Of a stretch of 64,000 nt of DNA, positions 27,755 to 36,395 are shown one piece after another. This stretch comes from Pseudomonas syringae. GTDB taxonomy: Bacteria > Pseudomonadota > Gammaproteobacteria > Pseudomonadales > Pseudomonadaceae. The stretch's first letter is position 1. Each line of letters starts with the position of its first letter. A program made the translations under genes and the position numbers. The stretch covers positions 1 to 64,000 of the forward strand of contig NZ_LGSI01000051.1 in the NCBI RefSeq assembly GCF_001698815.1. The letters run 5' to 3'. The notes under the pieces were generated by a model. That model saw only the letters and a list, made by a program, of their open reading frames with translations, was not told the origin of the DNA and made no database searches.

Positions 27755-29346
27755 CGTTGCACCCCGGTCTTGAACAGCTGACGCCAGCTGTCGCAGAGTT
27801 CCTGCCCGACATGGGCGGGTGGGAGCTGATGGCCGTAAGCGAGGTTCTGCCAGTGCCGGGTGAGGTCGAGGCTGAAATCATGCAACGGCTGTTGATTCAG
27901 ATGTGCCACATGTTCCAGCACTTCACCTTCGGTATCGGCGCTTTTCAACGGCAGCCGATAATCAGTGAGCAAGCGGCTGAGCAGCGCCCGATACAGCAGG
28001 CCGAGCGCTTCGCGGGGCTGGTTCGGCCACAGTTTTTCGGCGCTGCCCGCTACATCGTCGGGCAGGCTTTCAGCGCCGACCTTGAGCCCGAACATCTGCT
28101 GCGGAGCGCTGCGAACCACGCGCGTCTTCGGTGCCTGGCGGCTGACCAGCGTGCTGAACCAGCTTCTATAGCGCCAGATCACCAGACCGATCAAGGCAAT
28201 GACAGCGTCCCATAACAGCACTTTGATAATTTCGGACGCAACGCTGGCGGCATTGAACAACCAGCTCAGCCATTTGAGCGGCGGGTTGGTTTTGTGCTCG
28301 GCTTTGGTTGCGTTGGGTGCCGGCTTTTCTTCGGCAAATCGCCAACCCGAGACAGCTTTGGGGTTCTTGAACGGCGGCTGCTCCAGCAGCGTCTTGATTT
28401 GCTGGCGCGCGGCGTCGCTGGACAATGGCTGGTGGGTCAGGCGCGCCGTATTGGGTCCGGCTTCATTTTTTCGAAAGGCGTGTTCTTCCTGGAGTGGAAC
28501 CGGGCAGCTCAAATCCGCTTGCGCCGACCATGCCGGGGGCGCCAGGGTGGTCAGGATTACCCCGGCACCGATGATCAGCACATAGGCGCTGCCGATCAGT
28601 CGCTGGCGCAGGCGACGCAGGACCAACTCGATGTCCCATGCTTCCAGGGCGGTGCGGCGGTTCAGATAAAGCGTGAAGCCGCAGGCAACGTAGATCGGCC
28701 CCCAGACAATCAGCACCAGCGCATAAAAAGCGTTGGTCAGGTGCTCCAGCCAATTCCAGCTGCCTTCGATATCCACAAGGGTCCGCCAGCTCCAATCGAT
28801 TTCGATTTGTTGCGGGATCAGCGCGTAAAACAGGATGCCCATTGCGATCCACAGGCACAGCTCCAGCGCACTGCCCACCAGGGTCAGGCAGCGTGCGGCG
28901 CGCAGGTCTTTCTGGCTGAGCAGCCCAATACGCAAACTGCGCTGCGGACCCGACAGGTTTTCCAGTTGTTGCACGGGCAGGGTGAAACTGCGGGCGAGAC
29001 TGAATCTGCGCCATGTAATGCTGGTCAGCAGTTGCGGTTTCAGCAGGCGAAGCCACGCCTTCAAAGCGCTTTTCAGGGTCGGTGCCGGGCCGAACAATGC
29101 CTGGGAAAGGATCAACAGAGGCAGGGGTTCGAAGACCGGCTTCAACCACCAGAACAGCACGATTGCCAGGGTTGGATAGTCCCAGAACACCAGACTCAGC
29201 AGGGTGAAAACCGGCAGGGTCACAATGGTCCAGCTGGCCATCAGCAGGCTGCGGTGTTCCTGAGCCAGCAGCACGCCCAGATCGATGGCTTCCCAGGGAT
29301 TGCGTGGCCGAATCGCCACGCTGGCGTCAGTCAGGCGCATGGGCAA
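27751..29346 (-). CDS. DUF4129 domain membrane protein
   Basis: This 531-residue protein has several membrane segments in the first half (ASWTIVTLPVFTLLSLVFWDY, YVLIIGAGVILTTLAPPAW) and one near 370. The C-terminal DUF4129 domain (LLYRALLSRLLTDYRLPLKSADTEGEVLEH) lies in the last 120 residues. DUF4129 is typical of MoxR/DUF58 operons. Its role is not established. An ATG two codons in (29340) is an alternative start. The gene begins within the last 20 bases of the SpoIIM-like gene. Confidence 0.88.
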   Translation of the reverse strand: MPMRLTDASVAIRPRNPWEAIDLGVLLAQEHRSLLMASWTIVTLPVFTLLSLVFWDYPTLAIVLFWWLKPVFEPLPLLILSQALFGPAPTLKSALKAWLRLLKPQLLTSITWRRFSLARSFTLPVQQLENLSGPQRSLRIGLLSQKDLRAARCLTLVGSALELCLWIAMGILFYALIPQQIEIDWSWRTLVDIEGSWNWLEHLTNAFYALVLIVWGPIYVACGFTLYLNRRTALEAWDIELVLRRLRQRLIGSAYVLIIGAGVILTTLAPPAWSAQADLSCPVPLQEEHAFRKNEAGPNTARLTHQPLSSDAARQQIKTLLEQPPFKNPKAVSGWRFAEEKPAPNATKAEHKTNPPLKWLSWLFNAASVASEIIKVLLWDAVIALIGLVIWRYRSWFSTLVSRQAPKTRVVRSAPQQMFGLKVGAESLPDDVAGSAEKLWPNQPREALGLLYRALLSRLLTDYRLPLKSADTEGEVLEHVAHLNQQPLHDFSLDLTRHWQNLAYGHQLPPAHVGQELCDSWRQLFKTGVQR

Positions 29347-30307
29347 TTCGTCCGGCGAAAACCAGATAGCTGATCACCAACGCCCAAAGGGCCGCGCCGA
29401 CCGCGTATTTAACGGCCGGACCGGGCCAGACCATCGACGACCAATAAGCTTCTATGAATGCCGCGATCAGCAGAAACAGAATCACGCCGTAGACCAACTG
29501 CAGGCTTTTTTGCGCCGCAAGTCGCAGCGCTTCACCGCGGGTCAGGCGGCCGGGAGCCAGTAGTGACCAGCCCAGTTTCAAGCCCGCAGCGCCCGCCAGG
29601 GCAATGGCCGTCAGCTCGAAGGCGCCATGGCCGACAACGAACGACCAGAACGTCTGGCCGTAGCCGATGCCGGTCAGATGCCCCGCAACGGCGCCGATCA
29701 TCAGGCCGTTGAAAAACAGGAAGAACAGGCTGCCCAGCCCGAACAGCAACCCGGTCGCATAGGTCTGAAAGGCGATGCCGATGTTATGCATGATGTAGTA
29801 GCCGAACATCATCCAGTCATCGCTGGATTCACGTTCCAGTGCCTGACCGATGCGCCGTGCCGTCGGGTCGTACATGCTTTCCATTTCGGTGACCTGCTGG
29901 GCATCGATCACGCTGTACACCAGATCGGGAAAGCCATGCACCAGCAGGCCCATGCCGATCAGGCTGCCGAAAAACAGCAGCCCGGCAATCCACACGAATC
30001 GCCATTCGGCACGCACCAGACGCGGAAAACCGGCCAATATGAAACTCAAAACCTGCATGCCGACAGCGCTGCGATGGCGATAAAGTTGCTGATGGCCGCG
30101 CATGGCCAGTTGCTGCAGCGGATCGATCAGGTGGCTGCTGTAGCCGCGTTCCTGGGCGAGGGCGAGTTGATGGCAGATGCGCCGATAATCGCTGGGGAAA
30201 TTCCGGCTCGTAGCCGCATCGGCTTTGCCCCTTTCAAGGGCGTCCAGCTGTTCGGTAAACAGCTGCCAGTCAGGCTGGTGACGGCTTTCGAATAGGCTCT
30301 GTTTCAT
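29327..30307 (-). CDS. SpoIIM-like (stage II sporulation protein M family) membrane protein
   Basis: A 326-residue protein with a soluble N-terminal ~100 residues (ESRHQPDWQLFTEQLDALERG) and about six membrane helices. It has the family features FGYYIMHNIGIAFQTYATGLLFG and GHGAFELTAIALAGAAGLKLGW. SpoIIM relatives in non-sporulating bacteria lie in MoxR clusters and have no defined function. It overlaps the RDD gene upstream by 4 bases and the DUF4129 gene downstream by 20. Confidence 0.9.
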   Translation of the reverse strand: MKQSLFESRHQPDWQLFTEQLDALERGKADAATSRNFPSDYRRICHQLALAQERGYSSHLIDPLQQLAMRGHQQLYRHRSAVGMQVLSFILAGFPRLVRAEWRFVWIAGLLFFGSLIGMGLLVHGFPDLVYSVIDAQQVTEMESMYDPTARRIGQALERESSDDWMMFGYYIMHNIGIAFQTYATGLLFGLGSLFFLFFNGLMIGAVAGHLTGIGYGQTFWSFVVGHGAFELTAIALAGAAGLKLGWSLLAPGRLTRGEALRLAAQKSLQLVYGVILFLLIAAFIEAYWSSMVWPGPAVKYAVGAALWALVISYLVFAGRIAHAPD

Positions 30308-31029
30308 GTCGGACCCAGCAGGCCGCGTGCGATCCCGTTGAGATGAACCACCGCCTGCTCGGGGTGAACATGCAGCGGTTGGGCAAGGATCGAAGCCAGT
30401 TCGCGGGCGCGCTCTGGTGACAGATCCGCCTGTCGTTCCGCGAAACCGAGAAGCGCGCGCTGCTCTTCCAGGCTCAACACGAATGGCGCGATCACCGGTT
30501 CGGCGAAGGGCAGGTCAGGGCGTTGCAACGGCAGGTCGCGATAGACCACCAGCGTTCCTGCGGCAAGATCGCCAAGTCGCTTGAATTGCGGGTGTTGCAG
30601 GCAACTTATGGCGCCGATGCTGTAGCCGAAAGGCAGCATGTCGACGAAGCGCAGCAGGTTGCGAATCAGCGAGGAGGTCCAGCCGATGGGCGTGCCGTCA
30701 TCATGAATGACCCGCAGGCCCATGAAGTGCTTGCCGGGCGTGCGTCCCTGATTCAGCACTTCGAACAGCACCATGTACCACCAGGTGACGAGAAACAGCG
30801 CCATGGCGCTCAGGCCCATGCCGAACTTGTCGAAGAAGCTGAACAGCACGAACAGTATTGCCATGGCCAGGGCGCGGATGCCGAAGTCGATGGTAAAGGC
30901 GATAGCGCGCGGTACCAAGCCGGCAGGACGCATGATCAAATCGATGCCTTCCGGGGTTTCGATTCGGGTGCGGGTATCCAGTGGCGCGGGTGGCGGTGCG
31001 TTCCTTGGCAAAACGTGCGGGGTTGGCAT
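30304..31029 (-). CDS. RDD family membrane protein
   Basis: A 241-residue protein with the RDD signature (LVPRAIAFTIDFGIRALAMAILF; GRTPGKHFMGLRVIHDDGTPIG...LIRNLLRFVDMLPFGY). It has three membrane helices and a soluble C-terminus. It is the first gene of the RDD-SpoIIM-DUF4129-DUF4350-MoxR-DUF58 operon, whose members overlap throughout. The job of RDD proteins here is unknown; some relatives have been linked to ion transport. The operon promoter should lie in 31030-31243, divergent from sbcB. Confidence 0.9.
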   Translation of the reverse strand: MPTPHVLPRNAPPPAPLDTRTRIETPEGIDLIMRPAGLVPRAIAFTIDFGIRALAMAILFVLFSFFDKFGMGLSAMALFLVTWWYMVLFEVLNQGRTPGKHFMGLRVIHDDGTPIGWTSSLIRNLLRFVDMLPFGYSIGAISCLQHPQFKRLGDLAAGTLVVYRDLPLQRPDLPFAEPVIAPFVLSLEEQRALLGFAERQADLSPERARELASILAQPLHVHPEQAVVHLNGIARGLLGPT

Positions 31030-31243
31030 TGTCGGGGACGAGACACCTGAGTGTGATGCTGGAGTTATTGCCAGTTCGGCGCGAGCTAGCCAGCAAGACT
31101 AGCCACGGCAGGGATGCTAAGCAACTGAACTCTGAGAGCAGCGGTTGTAAGAAATGGTTTCGATGTGCAACGAATTATCTCTAATTCGCATTTTGCCTAT
31201 GGGAAGTCCTACACTTTGCCGATCTTTAGTTCAGGATCAGCCC

Positions 31244-32674
31244 GTGACCTCCAGCATATTCTGGTACGACTACGAAACCACCGGTATCAATCCGCGCAAT
31301 GACCGCGCACTTCAGGTGGCGGGTATCCGAACGGATGCCGATCTCAATGAAATTGCGGCACCGGTCAATCTTTATTGTCAGCCCAGCGACGATATCCTGC
31401 CTCACCCTGCGGCCTGCATGATTACCGGAATCACGCCGGCTCGACTGGCTGAAAGTGGCCTGGGAGAGGCCGAGTTCATGACTCGGGTGCATGCCGAACT
31501 GTCGGCCCCCGGTACCTGCGGCGCGGGTTACAACACCTTGCGGTTCGATGATGAAATAACCCGCTACAGCCTGTATCGCAACTTCTTCGATCCTTACGCC
31601 CGTGAATGGCAGGGCGGCAACAGCCGCTGGGATCTTATTGATGTGGTGCGTGCCGCTTACGCATTGCGTCCGGACGGCATTGTCTGGCCCGAGGAAGATG
31701 GCCGCGTGACGCTCAAACTCGAGCGTCTGACTGCCGCCAACGGCATTGACCACGGGCATGCCCATGACGCGTTATCCGATGTGCGCGCCACTATTGGTCT
31801 GGCACGCTTGATTCGGGAAAAACAACCTCGGCTTTATGACTATCTTTTCCAGTTGCGCAGTAAGCAGAAAGTCCAGGAACACATTCGCCTGCTGGAACCA
31901 CTGGTTCACATTTCCGGAAGATTTTCCGCTGCCCGGCATTACTTGGGTATCGTGATTCCGCTGGCGTGGCATCCGCAGAATCGTAACGCCCTGATTGTCT
32001 GCGATTTACATCTGGACCATTCGCCGCTACTGGAGCAAGACCCGGAAATATTGCGTCAGCGGTTATATACCCGGCGCGAAGATCTGGCCGATGGCGAGCT
32101 GCCGGTCCCGCTCAAATTGCTGCATATAAATCGTTGCCCGGTAGTCGCACCTTTAAAGGTGCTGCGTGCCGAAGATCAGCAGCGCTTACAACTGGATATG
32201 CCAGCTTTGCACGCTCGTGCCCGCGAGCTTCAAGACACGCAGGATGTCTGGCAGGAAAAACTCAAGGCGGTTTACGGGCGTGACGATTTTGCTACCAGCC
32301 AGGATCCCGAGCAGCAACTGTATGACGGTTTTATTGGTGATCGTGATCGCAGGCTTTGTGAACAAGTACGCACTGCCGAGCCTGAACAGTTGGCGGCCGA
32401 GTCGTGGCCTTTCGATGACCTGCGGTTGCCTGAGTTGTTATTCCGCTACCGCGCCCGTAACTTCCCGCACACCCTGAGCATCGCGGAGCAACAACGCTGG
32501 CGTAAATTTTGTCAGGATCGCTTGAAGGCAACGGAATACGGGGCTCCTAATACCTTACAAGGTTTTACAACGTCACTCGCCGAATTGACCCTTAGTGCCA
32601 CACCCGAGCAGCTCGAGGTATTGAGCCAATGGCAGGATTATGTAGCGCACTTACGCCAACGGCTGGACCTTTGA
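31244..32674 (+). CDS. sbcB: Exodeoxyribonuclease I
   Basis: This 476-residue 3'-5' single-strand DNA exonuclease acts in recombination and mismatch repair. DEDDh residues are visible: FWYDYETTGINPRND gives the DxE pair, and HAHDALSDV supplies the HxxxxD motif near 165-175. The SH3-like and C-terminal helical domains follow. I place the start at GTG 31244 rather than 31154: the product then begins just before FWYDYETTG and matches the E. coli length (475), and AGGA precedes it. It is next to mvaT, as I recall for P. aeruginosa PA4316/PA4315. Confidence 0.96.
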   Translation: MTSSIFWYDYETTGINPRNDRALQVAGIRTDADLNEIAAPVNLYCQPSDDILPHPAACMITGITPARLAESGLGEAEFMTRVHAELSAPGTCGAGYNTLRFDDEITRYSLYRNFFDPYAREWQGGNSRWDLIDVVRAAYALRPDGIVWPEEDGRVTLKLERLTAANGIDHGHAHDALSDVRATIGLARLIREKQPRLYDYLFQLRSKQKVQEHIRLLEPLVHISGRFSAARHYLGIVIPLAWHPQNRNALIVCDLHLDHSPLLEQDPEILRQRLYTRREDLADGELPVPLKLLHINRCPVVAPLKVLRAEDQQRLQLDMPALHARARELQDTQDVWQEKLKAVYGRDDFATSQDPEQQLYDGFIGDRDRRLCEQVRTAEPEQLAAESWPFDDLRLPELLFRYRARNFPHTLSIAEQQRWRKFCQDRLKATEYGAPNTLQGFTTSLAELTLSATPEQLEVLSQWQDYVAHLRQRLDL

Positions 32675-32702
32675 TAAAACGAAACACTTTATTACAGACA
32701 AT

Positions 32703-32729
32703 AAAAAACGCCAGATGACTGGCGTTTTT
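32703..32729. terminator. Bidirectional terminator between sbcB and mvaT
   Basis: AAAAACGCCA-GATGAC-TGGCGTTTTT is a symmetric GC stem flanked by A and T runs. It can stop transcription from both convergent genes. Confidence 0.93.
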
Positions 32730-32763
32730 GGACGGTCGCGAAACAAGGCGACCTGCTTCGGGC

Positions 32764-33144
32764 TTAGCCCAGCAGGGTTGCCCAGCTCTCAACCTCGTCA
32801 CCGCCCCACTTGGCTTTCCACTCTTTCAGAGTCTTGTGGTTGCCACCTTTGGTTTCAATGACTTCGCCATTGTGCGGGTTTTTATATTGCTTGACCTTGC
32901 GAGCACGCTTGGTGCCGGTAGTTTTTACCGCTGCGCCGCGTGGGGACTTGCCAACTTTGGCGTCCGGATCCAGCAGAGCAATGATGTCACGCAGCGATTT
33001 TTGATATTCGCCCATCAGCGTGCGCAGTTTGCCTTCGAATTCCAGCTCGGTTTGCAGTTTGTCGTCTTGGGACAAATTCTTCAAACGGGCTTGCAGTTCT
33101 TTGATGGCTTCTTCGGTGGCGCGGTATTCGTTGATCAAGGACAT
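32764..33144 (-). CDS. mvaT: H-NS-family xenogeneic silencer MvaT
   Basis: This 126-residue protein is very close to P. aeruginosa MvaT as I recall it. The N-terminal coiled coil for oligomerisation begins SLINEYRATEEAIKELQARL. A basic linker (TKRARKVKQYKNPHNG) precedes the C-terminal DNA-binding region with the KGGN motif (ETKGGNHKTLKEWKAKWG). MvaT binds AT-rich DNA in the minor groove and silences acquired genes. Its own upstream region (33180-33270) is strongly AT-rich, which fits autorepression. The AT-rich parts of the Tc genes in this window would be natural targets, though that is inference. Confidence 0.97.
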   Translation of the reverse strand: MSLINEYRATEEAIKELQARLKNLSQDDKLQTELEFEGKLRTLMGEYQKSLRDIIALLDPDAKVGKSPRGAAVKTTGTKRARKVKQYKNPHNGEVIETKGGNHKTLKEWKAKWGGDEVESWATLLG

Positions 33145-33499
33145 GAGGGATACCTTATGTTGTCAGGTGGCAGGGAGACAGTGACGCAATAATAGTCACG
33201 CGCTTTGATCAAGTAAACATTAAAGAAAAGTTTTATTTGAATTATTTAGAAATATACACGTTCCTACCGCGTCATAAAACTAGATGGAAGCTGCCGACGC
33301 AGTAAAGATGCTCGCTATAACGCTGTTAAAGCAGCGAATGATCAGCTGAGCATCATGTCCGGCGGCTGGATTCAGTAAGGCGGGTGCTGATGGGACGCGA
33401 ACGCGCAGCGAAGCCACGAATCAGGTCAACAGGAATACTGCAGTTTTGCCGCACAGTCGCTAGAATGGCGACCTTTGCGAAGTTCTGGAGTTTTTTCAA
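33145..33499. promoter_or_regulatory. AT-rich divergent promoter region, mvaT / purU
   Basis: The 355-base gap between divergent genes has a very AT-rich stretch at about 33205-33265. This is the kind of DNA preferred by MvaT, so autoregulation is plausible. No gene is visible. Confidence 0.5.
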
Positions 33500-34351
33500 A
33501 TGCGCACTTTTCGTCTGGTGATAGCTTGCCCGGACCGTGTCGGCATCGTTGCCAAAGTCAGTAACTTTCTGGCGTCCTATAACGGCTGGATCACCGAAGC
33601 GAGTCATCACTCGGACAATCTCAGTGGCTGGTTCTTCATGCGTCACGAGATTCGTGCCGATACCTTGCCGTTTGAACTGGAAGCTTTTCGCGAGGCGTTC
33701 ACGCCAATCGCAGAAGAGTTTTCGATGGATTGGCGTATCACCGATTCAGCGCAGAAGAAGCGTGTGGTGCTGATGGCGAGCCGCGAGTCGCACTGTCTGG
33801 CTGATTTGCTGCACCGCTGGCACAGCGATGAGCTCGATTGCGAAATATCCGCAGTGATCTCCAATCACCAGGATTTGCGCAGCATGGTCGAGTGGCACCA
33901 CATTCCTTATTACCACGTGCCGGTTGATCCAGCCGACAAGGAACCGGCGTTCGCCGAGGTTTCGCGTCTGGTGGCTCATCATCAGGCCGATGTCGTAGTC
34001 CTGGCGCGTTACATGCAGATCCTTCCGCCTCAGCTGTGCCGCGAATACGCACATCAGGTCATCAATATTCACCACAGCTTCCTGCCGTCGTTCGTAGGCG
34101 CCAAGCCTTACCATCAGGCCTCGCTGCGGGGTGTGAAGTTGATCGGTGCAACTTGCCACTATGTAACCGAAGAACTGGACGCCGGGCCAATCATTGAGCA
34201 GGACGTGGTTCGCGTCAGCCACAGCGACAGCATTGAAAACATGGTGCGTTACGGCCGCGATGTGGAAAAAATGGTTCTGGCCCGTGGCCTGCGCTATCAC
34301 CTGGAAGACCGCGTGCTGGTGCACAACAACAAGACAGTCGTCTTCGACTAA
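33500..34351 (+). CDS. purU: Formyltetrahydrofolate deformylase
   Basis: This 283-residue enzyme hydrolyses 10-formyltetrahydrofolate to formate and tetrahydrofolate. It has an N-terminal ACT domain (FRLVIACPDRVGIVAKVSNFLA, 4-80). The formyltransferase fold follows, with NIHHSFLPSF and the catalytic Asp region TEELDAGPIIEQ. Length is normal for the family. It lies next to mvaT as in P. aeruginosa (PA4314, from memory). Confidence 0.96.
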   Translation: MRTFRLVIACPDRVGIVAKVSNFLASYNGWITEASHHSDNLSGWFFMRHEIRADTLPFELEAFREAFTPIAEEFSMDWRITDSAQKKRVVLMASRESHCLADLLHRWHSDELDCEISAVISNHQDLRSMVEWHHIPYYHVPVDPADKEPAFAEVSRLVAHHQADVVVLARYMQILPPQLCREYAHQVINIHHSFLPSFVGAKPYHQASLRGVKLIGATCHYVTEELDAGPIIEQDVVRVSHSDSIENMVRYGRDVEKMVLARGLRYHLEDRVLVHNNKTVVFD

Positions 34352-34385
34352 TCTGTACGCCAACGGTCCGGCTGGCTGGCTGTAT

Positions 34386-34409
34386 GCAGGCAGGCAGGCA
34401 GGCAGGCAG
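34386..34409. repeat. Tetranucleotide repeat (GCAG)6
   Basis: Six uninterrupted GCAG units lie 35 bases after the purU stop and about 36 bases before the start of a small open frame. A shorter GGCT repeat (three units) is just upstream at about 34369-34381. Such tracts can change length by slippage. Confidence 0.85.
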
Positions 34410-34445
34410 CAGTCGGACGATGACGTGACAGCGAGGTGGAAGCGC

Positions 34446-34622
34446 GTGACTGATCCTCTTGATAAAGCCACTTCAACAGCGCCCCCGACTTTGGGCGAGG
34501 GATGCCTGAGCCGCTACGACCCGGACGCGTTGTCGCCAGAAGACGGCACCGAGTTCGAAGGTGCGGCCGAACTTTGGCAGGATCTGCAAAAAACCTCGGA
34601 TGAAGCGGACAAGAAGAGCTGA
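34446..34622 (+). CDS. Small acidic hypothetical protein (58 aa)
   Basis: A possible 58-residue protein begins at GTG 34446 with GAGG about 9 bases upstream. The product starts MTDPLDKATSTAPPT and is acidic, hydrophilic and without cysteine pairs or membrane segments (one WQDLQ motif). The longer frame from 34194 overlaps purU and runs through the GCAG repeat, so I reject that start. It ends 1 base before the convergent flippase gene stop. No family recognised. Confidence 0.5.
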   Translation: MTDPLDKATSTAPPTLGEGCLSRYDPDALSPEDGTEFEGAAELWQDLQKTSDEADKKS

Positions 34623-34623
34623 G

Positions 34624-35619
34624 TTACGCTTCCCGAAGGCGCATCAGCTTGTTCAGCAACGGTCGGCCAACCATCAATAAGAAGATCGGGCCGCCCACCA
34701 CCAGATAGAAGTAATAGGTCACGGCGCGCCAGATCAGGATCGCGGCGGCTGCTGTGGACTTGCCCACGATCGGCGCCAGCAACGCCGCCGAGGTCAACTC
34801 GGCTGCGCCCGCGCCACCTGGCAGCAGGCTGAATTGTCCGGCGCTCAGGGAAAGCATCTGGATCAGAAAACTCCACGCCCATTCCACATCCACGCCAAGT
34901 CCGCGCAACGCCAGATACAGCACGCTGTAGCGCAGCCCCCAATGCATGCAGGTCAGCAGGAAAACCCCCGCCAGCCGTTTACGCGGCATTTTCAGGGTGT
35001 CGGCCAGCGCATCCCGGAAATGCAGGAGTTTGCGCGCCCATCGTCGGCGGGTGGTGGCTTTGGTATTGAGCCGCTTGAGCAATCGGCCGTTGAATCTGAT
35101 GACCTGCCGATGAAAGTGGCCGAAGCCCGCGCACAGGCATAAACCACCGACAACCAGCACGCCGCTGACCGTCAGCATCCACTCCATGCGCTCGCCCAGG
35201 TGATGAAATACGGCGTAAAACATGATGCCCACCAGTGCCAGCAGGAAGAACAGCAGGTCGCTGAGCTGATCGGTGGCAAACACCGCGCTGCTTTTCGCCG
35301 CGCCGACGCCATTGCGCGAAAGTACCGCCATCAAGGTCAACGGTCCGCCGCTGCCGCCGGGTGTGGCGCAATAGGCAAATTCGGCGGCCATCACCACGCC
35401 CAGGCTTCGCGGCACGCTGACAGCACTGCTGCTTTCGCCCAACAGCAAACGCAGGCGCATCGTGTTCAGGCACCAGCACACGATGATCATGCCGAACATG
35501 CCCAGCAGCAGGGCGAAGGGAAAACTGCCCAGGCGGTGAAACATGTCTGCGCCGCCGAGCACGAAGGGGATCACGATTGCTACCAGCAAACCCGCGCCAA
35601 GCCAGAGGATTCGCTTCAC
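34624..35619 (-). CDS. Flippase-like membrane protein (UPF0104/YbhN, lysylphosphatidylglycerol synthase TM domain)
   Basis: A 331-residue protein with about eight membrane helices. It has the family segments EFAYCATPGGSGGPLTLMAVLSRNGV and SLSAGQFSLLPGGAGAAELTSAALLAPIVG. Relatives include the membrane part of MprF, and the family is thought to move lipids. The GTG at 35619 overlaps the deacetylase stop (GTGA) with GAGG upstream; the longer frame to 35718 would lie inside that gene. It is the third gene of an operon with a glycosyltransferase and a deacetylase, so glycolipid assembly is a reasonable guess. Confidence 0.88.
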   Translation of the reverse strand: MKRILWLGAGLLVAIVIPFVLGGADMFHRLGSFPFALLLGMFGMIIVCWCLNTMRLRLLLGESSSAVSVPRSLGVVMAAEFAYCATPGGSGGPLTLMAVLSRNGVGAAKSSAVFATDQLSDLLFFLLALVGIMFYAVFHHLGERMEWMLTVSGVLVVGGLCLCAGFGHFHRQVIRFNGRLLKRLNTKATTRRRWARKLLHFRDALADTLKMPRKRLAGVFLLTCMHWGLRYSVLYLALRGLGVDVEWAWSFLIQMLSLSAGQFSLLPGGAGAAELTSAALLAPIVGKSTAAAAILIWRAVTYYFYLVVGGPIFLLMVGRPLLNKLMRLREA

Positions 35620-36395
35620 GCTGCCGACCTCAGGACTAGCGCCTGTTTTCTCAACCAGCTTGCTTTGGTCATGGGTTGTCTGCCGCTTTCGATGAGTCGT
35701 TTCAATAGTTGCAACCAATAGTCGCGTGAATAGCTGTGACGCATGTCCACAGGGTGCAGGCCCAGGCGAATCGTCGAAGCATCCTGCAAGTGCGCTTCGC
35801 GATGATCGCTGATGAGTTTCGAGAGACCGCGTCGCCAGGGGCTGCGAGCGCTCCAGACGATACCCGGTGCGTCGATTCGGGAAAAGTCTGGTAGACGATA
35901 CAGATGTTGCGGGTCGCTCGTGTAATCCAGCGGCAATTGAGACAACGCTCGGCGAGTGCCGTCACTCATCAGCCAGGCCGGCGCGACGAACCCATGCAAC
36001 GGCCAGCCGTGGCGTTGGAAAAGTTCGATGCCCGATTCGATTCGGCCCAAGGCCTGGGCTTGATCCAGTGCATAAAACTCGCCTTCCCAGGTGTAGATGC
36101 GCCGCATGAAATAGTCCCGTGGCGTACGCGCCAGCTGGCCGTCGTCGCAATGATAGTAACCGTGCAAGGCCAATTCGTCGCCCCGGCTCAGTCGTTGCTG
36201 CAGCAGGTCCTGAAACTTCAGGTCATCAACAATCGGGTTACGCTTGTGGAAATCCGGCACCACCAGCCAGGTCATGGGAATTGCGCCCATGGCGTCCACC
36301 GCTGCGACAAAGGACTGATAGTCCGGCCAGGTTTCTGGCGCTACGTCATGTAGAACCACCAGCACGCTGCGTTCGTTTGAATTGAAGTCAACCAT
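35616..36395 (-). CDS. DUF2334 / polysaccharide deacetylase-like protein
   Basis: This 259-residue protein starts at ATG 36395, with no ribosome site of its own, and overlaps the glycosyltransferase stop by 8 bases. It has the deacetylase barrel features VLVVLHDVAPETW, GDELALHGYYHCDD and FVAPAWLMSD. The HGYYH part supplies the metal-binding histidines expected for carbohydrate esterase 4 relatives. The substrate is probably an N-acetylated sugar lipid made by the neighbouring enzyme, which is inference. Confidence 0.88.
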   Translation of the reverse strand: MVDFNSNERSVLVVLHDVAPETWPDYQSFVAAVDAMGAIPMTWLVVPDFHKRNPIVDDLKFQDLLQQRLSRGDELALHGYYHCDDGQLARTPRDYFMRRIYTWEGEFYALDQAQALGRIESGIELFQRHGWPLHGFVAPAWLMSDGTRRALSQLPLDYTSDPQHLYRLPDFSRIDAPGIVWSARSPWRRGLSKLISDHREAHLQDASTIRLGLHPVDMRHSYSRDYWLQLLKRLIESGRQPMTKASWLRKQALVLRSAA

